DNA from: Ramazzottius varieornatus
Lineage: Eukaryota > Tardigrada > Eutardigrada > Parachela > Ramazzottiidae
Direction of reading: 5' to 3'
Assembly: GCA_001949185.1 (NCBI GenBank)
Contig: BDGG01000001.1
Location: 9,269,085-9,333,084, forward strand
DNA: 64,000 bases
In this document: piece after piece, positions 36,578-46,850 of the stretch
How the letters are laid out: the number at the start of each line of letters is the position of its first letter
How positions within the stretch are numbered: position 1 is the stretch's first letter
Made by a program: the position numbers and the translations under genes
The notes under the pieces: generated by a model
Told to the model about the DNA's origin: nothing
Seen by the model: only the letters and a program-made list of their open reading frames with translations
Database searches by the model: none

Positions 36578-37609
36578 ATGGCGGAGCATATCTCAGACCC
36601 GTCAACGAACAGCTTAGCGGGATCTAGAGATGGAGACTGGCCCAGCACGTCTGAATCGTCCTACGAGATCCTTCAGCGAGCTGCTGATCGCGTCGCAAGT
36701 TCTGGTAAGAGTCACCAATGCAGTAACAGCTGATGCTCGTCGATTACTATAGCACTTTGTCTCACAACAGGGGCATTGAACCTTCCATTGGATCCATTTT
36801 GGGACATCGGGAACGCATCCAGTATCGTCCCCAGCGTGCTCGACCGAGGTTTGGATCACCTCGCAGATGCTTCACATGCACAGCAGTTAACAGCTGGTGG
36901 AATCTCTGGATGGTAATCCATGTTCTTACGTTCCTGACAGTCTCATCTGCAACATCTTGTCCTGTGTTGCAGGCTATCGGGATTTCTGTTCAACAAGATC
37001 GGTCGGCCAGTCTTGTATTTTGCTGGTGGATCCCTCATCATAATTCTGGTACATGTACAGTACTTGAAGGAACTTGTGGCGTCGTGACCACATGCATGCT
37101 CTGCTTGGGCAAACGAACTCGACAAGATAATCTTCCCAAGTGGCGTACGCCCGTGGCCGATGACACTGGGAGCGTGCACCACTCGGGAAAACGGTCTTGC
37201 ATAGTTCCTATTCCTTTGCAATAGTCTAGTAATATGCAGTACCTATGTAATATACACTGTAGTTCATGCCAATGTTGCTTTGCAGTTTATGGAACATCAG
37301 GGATACCTGAAGGTGGACTGGCACAAAGTTGGTCACGATGCTGGTGCAGGACGCAAAGTGGTGCAGAAAAAGATCCATGCTGTTCAGGAACAAATTAGTG
37401 CCATCACCACCAATCCTGCTGTAACACCGATCGTGCGCCGTCGTAATGGAAAACCTTGGTTGGATAAGGTCAGGATATAGTTACCGTGTTCACTTTGTGC
37501 GCCAGCAATAACAGTCAACTTGCTCTTGCAGCTAAAAATCTTGGCTGTAAGCAGCCCGTACTTATCCGGCGGATTTCTCGGCGGAGTTTTGCTCGGCTTA
37601 GCTTCTTGA
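36578..37609 (+). CDS. FUNDC1: FUN14 domain-containing mitophagy receptor
   Basis: FUNDC1 sits in the mitochondrial outer membrane and recruits LC3/Atg8 during hypoxia-type mitophagy. Five exons: 36578-36704, 36771-36912, 36973-37048, 37286-37468 and 37532-37609, all in phase. The N-terminus carries SSYEIL, matching the LIR motif (human DSDSYEVL) with the regulatory Tyr and flanking serines. The FUN14 domain follows: GWLSGFLFNKIGRP, a glycine-rich membrane segment, and YLKVDWHKV. The last exon ends SGGFLGGVLLGLAS, the almost invariant C-terminus of the family. Length is about 200 residues, slightly longer than human (155) because of the N-terminal and mid-region spacer. Confidence is high because of the exact C-terminus. 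Confidence 0.93.
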
Positions 37610-38171
37610 AGGAGGCACGCTGTGCGGAAGGGGAAACTATCGCGGTTCGCAACTGTAATGATGCTGCCCGTTCTTACGGTAAACGGTCATCGTTGACTGT
37701 TGGTGGAAGTCTTCTTTTTTATTGACAATGAAAGTGGACTTTGGTGGTCTTTCAGTCGAAGTACGAGTACATGTCTTAACAAATTTGATTGTATTGTGTT
37801 TCTAAGTTAGGAGTATTTCTCAGACGTCAGCTTTTGGTTGCGGTTTGTTTTATTTGGGAGCAGTGGAGAAGCTTCGTGGGACGCGAAGGAATATCTAGAC
37901 TTTATTTACCGAAGTGATGGTGGATGCGACTGTGTAAAGTGTACAGTACTAACGGATGACCGGTTTGCATTCGAGCCAAACATGGTAGACGAACCTAGGT
38001 TTGCTCTGGGAATGTTGGATGATTGCTTCGGTTTGTGCGGGATATGAGGATGATATCAGAATAGGGGAGCGTTTTACGCTACTTTTTGGCCGGTAAGAGA
38101 AACCTCCATTTGGTGTCGAGCACGTGACGTCACTGCGGGCCGCGGTAAGCTCAGGTTTAGTGGAAACAAAG
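37610..38171. other. Intergenic between FUNDC1 and NHE 3' ends
   Basis: The two genes converge here. Only short unsupported ORFs (for example 37838-38047 plus) are present. The sequence is presumably the two 3' UTRs. Confidence 0.4.
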
Positions 38172-41100
38172 TTAGGTGGGCGGAAACTGGTCATGGAGGT
38201 GATTTTCTTTGGAAGGTACAGGCCGAAGGAAAGTTTCTTCCGGCTGCGGTGGCGTACCAGCGGGATTGTGCAGTTGAGGAAAGGCCATACTGTTGTCTGC
38301 CGACCGTTCGTCTATCCGCTCTAACAAGGGAGCGGTGGCGCTCGGCGCGATGAAACGCATCTGCAGCATTCCTCCATCTTCATCCTCGTCGTCGCTTCCC
38401 TCTTTCCGTCTGAAAAAAGACGTAACTTTGTCGTGCTGATTTTCTGCGGCTGAGCGGACACGGTATATCGAGAGTACTTACTTTTGCAATGAGGTCGCGG
38501 CAGTATAAGGGACAACAACATGGAGCGTTTCCGGCTGGATGTTAAACTTGGCCACATCATTATGGCCTTCTTCCGCCATGCTGCTGAGGCTAGCCACATG
38601 CATCAAGGAGGCTCTCCTCTGTGCTGGATCTCTGCCACCACTTCCGCTAGACTTTCGCTTATTACGTTCGATGGCGGCTGCTGCCGCAGCCACGGCCATT
38701 ACTTGCTCCACACCTGCCGGTCGAGCTGGCGCCGAAGCGCGACGGTTGCGACCCATGTTGGCCAAGTTGGTCATCGATGTTCCAACGCGAGTCAGGAAGG
38801 AGCGGACACTGGTCATGCCGCCTTGGGCCACCGTCGCTGTGGGGTTAGAGGGTCGCTGCCTGTTCAACAGCTGCTTCTCGGCCACTTTGGAGACGCGGAT
38901 AGTCCGTTGCGACATCTGGAAACCAATGTCGCTTTGCTCATCATCCACCAAGTTTGGATTGTATTTCTGGCGGAACTGCAAAACAACAGAACGACTAGTA
39001 CTTGTAATCGAATTCAGAGCGTCCGGCTTGCACGGCGGGATAACAACCACGAAACATCTCATTTTGTATTGTCAAAAGCTTCGTTGCTTGTTCAGTCTAG
39101 TCCAGTTTCTCGTTTTCTGTGCAACGACACGGAAATCGGAAGCCACAGAAGAAATTACCTGGACATGAGGTCCATGTTTGGCAGCATGGTCCAGCGCTTC
39201 CAGCACATTTTCTTCCACGGTATGGCGCCGTCTACCACAGTGGCGCATGCTTCTAAGGCAAGCCAAGCAGGCGTTGGGTGTCCCTCCAGGCTGTTCAGCC
39301 TGCCGGGGCGAGGCGCGCCTGGGGGGCTCCACTGAGATGGAAGACGGCTCCACAGTCACCTGTACATCACGTTGAGCCAAGTGGGTTTGACTAGGATGCG
39401 GACGGCCAAAGTAAGGGTCCACATCGGAAATGCGGAAGCCGAAACCGCCAGCACTGGCTGTCGACACCGTCGAGCCCTCTCGGCGCATTGGACGTTGATG
39501 GGCTGCAGGAGCCGCAGTGGGTCCTTGAACTTGGGCAAAGTGCTCCCTGTCAAGAAAGTGTTGGGCGAATGAAAGCAACAGCGGAAAGTTCAGCTCTTAC
39601 TTGAGGGCTTGTTTAGCGTAGACATCGACGATGCTTTTATCGCGTGCAGTGGGTGTATTCTGTAGCCAGGGCTTGAAGTACTTTTCGTCATAGTACTCCA
39701 AGATTTCCCGGTAATAATTATGACCATGTCTTCCACTAATCTCTTCAATGCCACTCATAATGTGATCAAACAAGCTTAGGTTGATAGCTTTGAATATCGA
39801 TGGTCTTTTGGTATCAATCTTGCGGATTCTCAACAATTTGACCAGAGGTTTGATGGTGGTTCCTTGAATGAAGACGGTAAAGAGAATCACAACGACCGTG
39901 GTCGTCACAAAGATTTCCTTGCGGCAAAAGTTTTCCTTTTCCAATAAATTAGCCAGTGCGAAAGCTATGGCACCGCGCAGACCTCCGTACGACATCATAA
40001 TTTGCTCTTCAAAGTTCACCTGTCAAAAGGGTTACTCAATCAATTTTGGCGCTTTCCATCAAACAAGGAGGATGAGAACCTTTTGCATTCTATTGAAACG
40101 GTTGGCGAGCCAGGTCAAAGAGAAGACGCCGATGAAGCGATAGATGGTGGCAAAGACGATCGACCACAAGACGAAACCCGTATTCCATTCGTGCTGCTTC
40201 GGTTCAACAATGGTGTAACCCAGTACCAAGAAAATGATGGCATCACAAATCGCTCTGTAAAACGCTACATTAGGCCACAGGGCAACCATGCTTTGAAGGA
40301 ACTGTACAAGTTATATATGTCTCATCGGACTCTTACGCCAGCATCTTGCTGAAGTATTTGACGGTGGTTCGTGACTTGAAGGAGACGTTATGAACGGCAT
40401 ACTGCCATTGTAGCAGACCGCAGGTAATGATGGCGATGATGCCGGAGAGGTGGAAGAGTTCGCAGATGAGGTAGGACGAATAGGCCATGATGAACATAGT
40501 CAAAGGTTCCACAACGCGAACATGCTCGGTGTATCTCGTAATCACCTGAAAAACCTAGTCAATCCCAAAGAAAGGAGAGATTAATTTCTAAAGAGCTTAC
40601 CGCGGTAAAGATGCCACACACCGCTCCAATAACCAGTCCGCCCACACTGACTACAAAAAATTTGGCGACACCCAGCCAGACATCTTTGATGGTTACTTCC
40701 GCTTGCCCGGCGAAGGCTGTCATCATTTGATATAGCACTACCGTTACCGCATCATTCAGCAACGATTCACCAAAGAGGAGGAAGTATAACATTGCGTTCA
40801 CCCTGTGCAATAAATCGGTAGATTTACCCTACATGTACTGTAGAAGCTGACAGGAATTTTTTCATTCTTCATCGGTAAAGATTATCAGTTAAATAGCTGG
40901 AACTTTTCGGAGGATATTACTCTGACTTTTGCTCGGACCTCTCCGAGGGAAGCGTACCCCACTTCTTGGAAGATGGCCAATACCGCCACCGGATCGACGG
41001 CCGACAACAAGGCACCAAACGCTAGACACTCAATCAGCGTAAGGTGAATTCCTCCTGCCAGGTCAATCGCTCCTCCTTTCAACAGTCCCCACAATGTCGG

Positions 41101-41866
41101 TCCAATGGCGAAAGTGTTGAACAAGGTCCCGAAGACGGCGTAGGTCAGAATCGTTCCCAAATTATTTGTAAACTCTCTGCCAAGCAAGACCCACCATGTG
41201 AAGTGTCGCCACCGTAAGGCCGGAAACAAATCGACCTGGGTTGGCTATAGCGTAACTTACTTACCTGTCGTGTAAAGAATAAGCGCTCTCTAACATGATG
41301 GGCGGCAACAGATAGTAGAAGAAAATATTGGTATTAAACGCCAAGTAGTCGGCTTTCAAACAAGGATTATAGGTCGTAGCCAACTTGATCAGACCTCCAG
41401 CAGCCACGCCCAGTATAATTAGGACGCAGGACTCTGGCAGGATCGTTGACAAAAAGTCGGCATGGTGAAAACCGATCTTCAGCAGCGACGTCAGCAGTAA
41501 AAAGACGGTGATGACCAATGGTAGCTCGACTTGTTCCCAGTTGAGGGAGAGAACATGGACACCGACAGCGTGCTCCGCATGAGGGACGGCGGAGCGGTTG
41601 CATAGATCGGGCGGTGGCTCGGGCAGCAGGCACTTCTTTGGTGCGTGTCGGTGGGAGTCCTCGTCGTACAAGCTGCTGCTGGCTGCTGAGCGACGAACGC
41701 GTGAAAAGAAGTCCGACCAGAGGGATCGAATGGCCCGAGCATCCCGCGAGATTTGCGAGGACGATGGTAGGTCAACTTGCGTTAGGAGACAAACTAAACC
41801 AAAGGTTAGTGCCACAAGGAACAGAACAATCGTCTCGAGCGAGAAGGGTATGAAGAAGCGCGGCAT
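38172..41866 (-). CDS. Na+/H+ exchanger, plasma-membrane NHE type (SLC9A)
   Basis: An electroneutral Na+/H+ antiporter. The membrane domain reads in order: LPLVITVFLLLTSLLKIGFH, ILPESCVLIILGVAAGG, FFYYLLPPIMLESAYSLHD, then spliced to NNLGTILTYAVFGTLFN. FGALLSAVDPVAVLAIFQEVG and FLLFGESLLNDAVTVVLY follow. SLLNDA includes the transport-site ND pair, and SAVDPVAVL is conserved. EEQIMMSYGGLRGAIAFAL with the GLRGA motif completes the core. The cytoplasmic tail starts GHNYYREILEYYDEKYFKPWL, as in NHE1-5. The distal tail is Ala/Ser/Arg-rich and finishes in an acidic exon (38413-38172) ending HDQFPPT. The ND motif plus VNFEEQIMMSYGG indicate the NHE1-5 group rather than organellar NHE6/7/9. The in-frame ATG 41866 follows a CAACAG acceptor by 14 nt. 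The subtype cannot be set. Confidence 0.92.
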
Positions 41867-42681
41867 CGGAAAGAGCACGGCTGTTGCCAGATGAACATTA
41901 CGGCGTCAGAACGTCGAATACCATTCAGCGTACAATTAGTCGCTTTCAACCTGCAGACTACGGTGGTACAGCTGGTAGAAACAGTTCATAAGGACCGACA
42001 ATGTTTACGTCCACGGGATTAGCTAGTTGTTCGCTCAAGTTTCTGACAAGCTTCTTCGTCTCGGTAAAAACATTCCTTTTCTGACGTAATAATCCTGATG
42101 CGAAAAATTCGGTTGACAGTCAACTAGCCCGTTTTGAGTTTCGAGTAAAGTAACCTTTATTATGGGATGAGATGGAAGCGAGACTGTCTGATAAAATTAA
42201 CGTGAAGACGTATGCCGTACGAGCTTTTCTAGTTTGTCGGACTTATTCGATGCAGACAATCAGCTGAGCAATGAGCACAGACAATTCGCTACGACGTCAT
42301 CTCCGCAGCGACGGGACCTTTAGGCCTTTACTGTATCGCTAGCTAGTATGTAAGTTCACAGATTGACGTAAATATCATGCGGGAGTGTGGTTCGCTATGG
42401 AAACACATTTGGATACCTCAAAAGTCAGATAGCGTTGTTTCGAAAACAAAATAATCAATGCGGTATTCAGAGTCAAAGTGAAGAACCGTTGTAAAAGAAG
42501 ATACACAGATTAGTCCTCTCTGAAGAGCTACTTTTGATACAAGCTTGTATAATTACAGTACAGCTGCCGCTCCAGTGCTGTGTGTCCATAAACTGTCCCA
42601 TTGTTGCTGGTTGAGGCAAAGTTGCGTCGTAGATTAAGTTGCACTACTCCATAGACTTTCTACAGGAGCGGTCTCATCTAG
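41867..42681. other. Intergenic NHE promoter / PCSK1 3' region
   Basis: No ORF with motifs and no repeat pair was seen. It likely combines the NHE upstream region with the 3' UTR of the PCSK1-like gene, since both are on the minus strand. Confidence 0.4.
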
Positions 42682-45600
42682 TTATCTCGTAAATGATTTG
42701 GACAAACGGAGGATTTCCGTGTAGTCAGTCTTTTCTTTCTGCACAACAGACAGGGAAGGGACAGGCTCCTTCGAGCCATGAAGAACCAGGCGTAAACTGT
42801 GTAGCGAACCGACCGTCGAAAAGTCTGGTTCCGTCACGTTCACCTGCAATCAGCATAATTACGTATCGGATTCTTCACCGGTATTTTTTAGTGGAGCTTC
42901 GGATCGTTTACAACCCCTCGGGAAAGCCAAAAGAATGAAACTGGCTCACGTGGCTCTCGAATATCACTGTCCACGTTCCGGCGGGGTCCTCGCCCCAGTT
43001 GTGGACCGAAATGAAGGGCCAGCTGTTAAGTCCGTCCGACGAATGGTCCATATAGCGCGGTGGAGCTATCAGAGTTTTCGTGCCTGCAGATACAGTACGT
43101 TCATCCACGTCATCGATGCACCCACTGCAGTGCATACATCTCTACTACATACAATACTATAACATAAGTGTAAATACCCCGAAGAGACCTGAGATTCAAT
43201 TTGTTGTAGGAATTTGGAGCAATGACAGAATCTCGGTACAGTATTCAGCATAAATTACCCGCGGGACTGATTAGGGAAATGCGGAGTGCGCCACGTTGGA
43301 CATGAGAGAGGGATACGATGAGCTCGGTCTGTTCCAGATGGCGCACCTCGTTAGGAGTGCCTTGGCAGGCTTGGGTTCGAACCTGAACTTCCAACGGCCT
43401 GTCCTTGGTCAGAAATCTAACAATATGGGTTATTGTGAATGAAGGCCCTTGCACATGCTGTAAAAGACCGTGAAAGACATCAACTGACATGTTTTCTACG
43501 CCGGCCTTGCGTACAATACATTTAGTTTTCGGTGGTACCGTCAACCAGCTCTTGGCAGTCTTGACCAGCTTGGCGGCGTTCAGCAGACCAAATCCGAAGG
43601 CTGGACTGACCAGCAAACCCACACCGTTCCTCGACCATCCGGGATTGCTGAGCAGAGGAAGAGGATCGGCACTCCAGGCTATGATATGCTTGACATCACG
43701 CCACGTGACGTTCGGACTGATACAACCGAGGGAATTTTTATACAACTACGCTAAGAAAGGTCGAAAGCACAGCTCTTTTGTTGTGAAGCAGGCGTTCTTA
43801 CTTGCTTTCTAGCATAAGGGCAATCATTCCTGCAGGAAGAACTCATGACATACTGTATCTGGACCATGCTCGATCCTGGTCCAGATACAGTATGTCATGA
43901 GTTCTATCATACCGGCAGCCAAAGGTGCGGAGGCGGAAGTTCCTGTATGTTCTGCCGTACAGCCATTTAGAATATCCGAGCTAACCTGTAAACAACACAG
44001 AGATATGGCTGCGTTGTGAATCGGGATAATTTTCTTACGATTTTGCCTTCTGTCAGGGAACCACTGGAGTACGTCACTGCCATGGTCGAGGGGCAAATCT
44101 CGCCGTAAATGGGGAAGTTGCCGTGCTCGGTGGCGCTGCCGATGCTGATAGTGTAGATGTTGGAAGCGTAACCGTCGTAGGCACAAGAATCCGCCACAAT
44201 TCCCCCATTACCTGCGTAAAACGATTAGAAAAAGATTTAAAAATATGAAGTTGTGACTGAGGACATGACCAGTTTCGTTCGACGGCAAAAACATTGTCTT
44301 GTACCGGAAGCCCAGACGTAGATGACTCCTTTGCCGTTTCGTCCCTGCAAAAAGACATTGACGCATCTCGTAACACGAAGAGAAGACAGCCAGACGGTTG
44401 ATGGAAGTGGTGAGGATAGTTAACCGACCTGGGTGATGCCCTTTTCCAGTGCACGAGATGCCATTAAACCTGGTCCCTCTACTGATTTACCATCGTCGCT
44501 CGGTCCCCATGAGGAACTGTAAATGTCGATGTAGTGGTTGTTGAAGGAGAAGGCTTCGGCTTCCACGCGATCGGTGACGCTGCCATCCAGCATGCGGATA
44601 CCGCCGATCTTAGCGTTAAAGGCAATACCCACCTATAAATATTCGCCCACTTCCCTCACCATTCATCTTCTTTAACTTTTCTTTCGAAGTCGAAGGAATA
44701 TCCACAACCACAAAATTATACCCACCCCGCAAAAGTTGTTGTTGGCTTGCATGGCTACTTCACCGGCACACCTGGTAAAGAATAACTCGCTGAATGAACC
44801 ACCCCCCCCCCACAGTTGGATGAAACACGGACGTTTACCTGGTTCCATGATGTGTCTCTTCTGGACTATCATATCGCGGGGTCGGATCTCTGTCTTCCCC
44901 ATTGATATCCGTACTGGCCTCCGGGTCCTTCGCCAAAGAGAAAACACATCGGCACAAGCAACACCGCAAAAGCGGAAAATCTTGCAGAATCGTGAATGAT
45001 AAAGGGATGAATTACTTACGTAATTTTGGACCAGGTCGGTATGGTTAGTCTCAACTCCTGCAGGGAGACAAAAAGGGGCGTTGATACCCTGGGAAATGAT
45101 TTTGACGCTGCTTTATTACCGTCATCCAGGATAGTGACGACTACTCCTCGACCAGTATAACCGGCCTCCCACACTGGTACTACGTTGAGGCTAACCATCT
45201 TTGGCATCGAGTCAAGTTCGAATGCCGGCACCGGCAACGTTTCATTACCGTCAATATCTCGCGAAGAACGGAAAGCAGTATGAAATTTCAACTGCGAAGG
45301 GTCCGATGGAACCTGGTCAGCAATATCATTGGAAACATTGCAATCCATTTTACAGTTTTGTCAGAGGCGTTTTACCTGGTTGACTCTCAAGTACCATTGG
45401 TTGTTCCACATGGGATCGTCGAATGGACCAGGGGGTTCTCCAACATCAGGCGATGCAAGAACGGCCTTGTTAGGGTTAAGATCGATTGTTGGAAGTTTTC
45501 CGTCGTCCCATGGCTTCAGAAGGATGGTAGGGGAGAGTGGCGAGTCAACTTTCAGACTGGTCCGAATTCGGGAGTCTAACCAACGCTTTGACTGTAGTGG

Positions 45601-46188
45601 AATCTTTTGCGAAACAAAGTCCCGCTTCTGACGAACTTTGGCTACTTGACGCTCGGCCCATTTCACCTGGTTTGTAAACAAAAACAGCAATTCCTTTCTT
45701 GTTCATCAACAAAGCGGAAGCCCGAACAAACTCGACTTGCGGGCTTTGATGGCTGTAGTAAGCTCATTGATTTTAGTTTTTCTGCCGCATTAACATACTC
45801 TAGGATCACCGGGAAAAAAGCCATCTGCTCCAGCGGGGTCAGCTGTCCTTCGAACTCGCAGTGCATTACCGAGATTTGTTTGACGAAAAAGGTAGATATC
45901 GGGGCCCAGACTGTTATGGTACTGGTAAGAAAAAGTAACACAAAAAGATAACTTCCACTGTACGAGCATGAGAATAAGAAGTGGGAAACTGGGCAATTCT
46001 ACCTGCTTGACAAGTTGAAGATCATAATCGTCGGCCAATTCTCTGGCCACCTCCACACCATCGGGTATTTGAACCAGCCATTCATAGCCTCCAAACTCGG
46101 AGGCTTTTTCTTCAGAGGCGAAAGTCGATAGCTCGATCAAACAACTGGCCACTGCCAAAAAAATAATGGCCAACGAGTGGAGAACCAT
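42682..46188 (-). CDS. PCSK1: Proprotein convertase, PC1/3-like (subtilisin/kexin)
   Basis: A calcium-dependent serine protease that cuts prohormones at dibasic sites in secretory granules. Exons cover the signal peptide (46188), prodomain with primary site RQKR-DF (about 45620), and catalytic Asp in VVVTILDDG. Catalytic His is in [12 protein letters not shown], with [30 protein letters not shown] and the oxyanion Asn in VWASGNGG. Catalytic Ser is in [13 protein letters not shown], followed by [17 protein letters not shown]. The P domain has [57 protein letters not shown] and [10 protein letters not shown]. All four catalytic residues are present. NPGW..NG.GL favours PC1/3 over furin or PC2. 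The tail after LVLHGS is short (to 42682), without the long PC1 C-terminal domain or a furin-like Cys-rich/TM region. A CAG acceptor lies 5 nt before the ATG. Confidence 0.93.
43830..43912 (-). ncRNA. Mirtron candidate: 83-nt hairpin intron in PCSK1-like gene
   Basis: An intron with donor GTATGAT (43912) and acceptor TTCCTGCAG (43830) splits the Gly codon of PLAAG|MIAL. Its removal restores the family sequence; retention gives an early stop. Within it, 43877-43905 and 43838-43866 are perfect reverse complements (29 of 29) around a 10-nt loop. Only 7 and 8 nt remain between stem and splice sites. This geometry is that of mirtrons, whose debranched introns enter Dicer processing directly. No expression evidence is available. 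Confidence 0.55.
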
Positions 46189-46850
46189 TGTGCTGCAGTC
46201 AGTTTAAAGGCTGGTTCTTTCTTCACAACCTTCAGCATTCTCGACAGAACATCGAGGTCACATTCTGCAGCAAACCACCGCCAAACAAGATTGTGGAGAG
46301 AAGCGAAAATTTCTCCAGCCGCAAGACTGAAGCATGAACTACGAGGAGTGACTGGGTGTCTAAACGAGACAATCACTACAGGACGCCAGGCTGGAAGTGC
46401 CCGGAATAATAAGAAGGTGTTATGGACGTTAATAGGAAAGATGACAGCGTTGACTTATGACGCTGGCTGGTCAACGGAGCGTTGTTTCCGATTGCACAAA
46501 TATAATTGAGTAGCGTGTCACTTGAGCAGTACCAAGTCTCCTCACGTACTGCATGCAATTCTTGATTGCCTCGTTATCATGCATGACAAGACTTCCTATT
46601 GCTCTTGCTCTCCCCGGTCTTACTACTACAGCCTATTCTCCGCAGATTTCACCGGATCAGAATACTCTTTTCTGTCCTTTGAAATTTCTTGCAGCAGACA
46701 TTGTTCCCTTGTTGGATGGCTTATTCTCTCATGCACAGTGACATTGCGAAACAGAGACGCAGGCACTTGAAAAGTCGGCTCAATAGGTTCTTCGAGTATA
46801 AAACGATGCACAAGAGCCTCCGGAGAAAAGCGAAAGACAAACACGATACC

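Noticed and set aside
37838-38047. 70-codon Cys/Asp-rich ORF between FUNDC1 and NHE
   Set aside because: No signal peptide, no splice context, no motif. Probably chance in a 3' UTR region.
43371-43395. GGGTTCGAACCTGAAC resembling a tRNA T-arm
   Set aside because: It lies inside the PCSK1-like P-domain exon, in frame, and has no cloverleaf.
44803-44815. Poly-C tracts here and near 50447 and 57087
   Set aside because: Simple homopolymers in introns or spacer with no adjoining structure.
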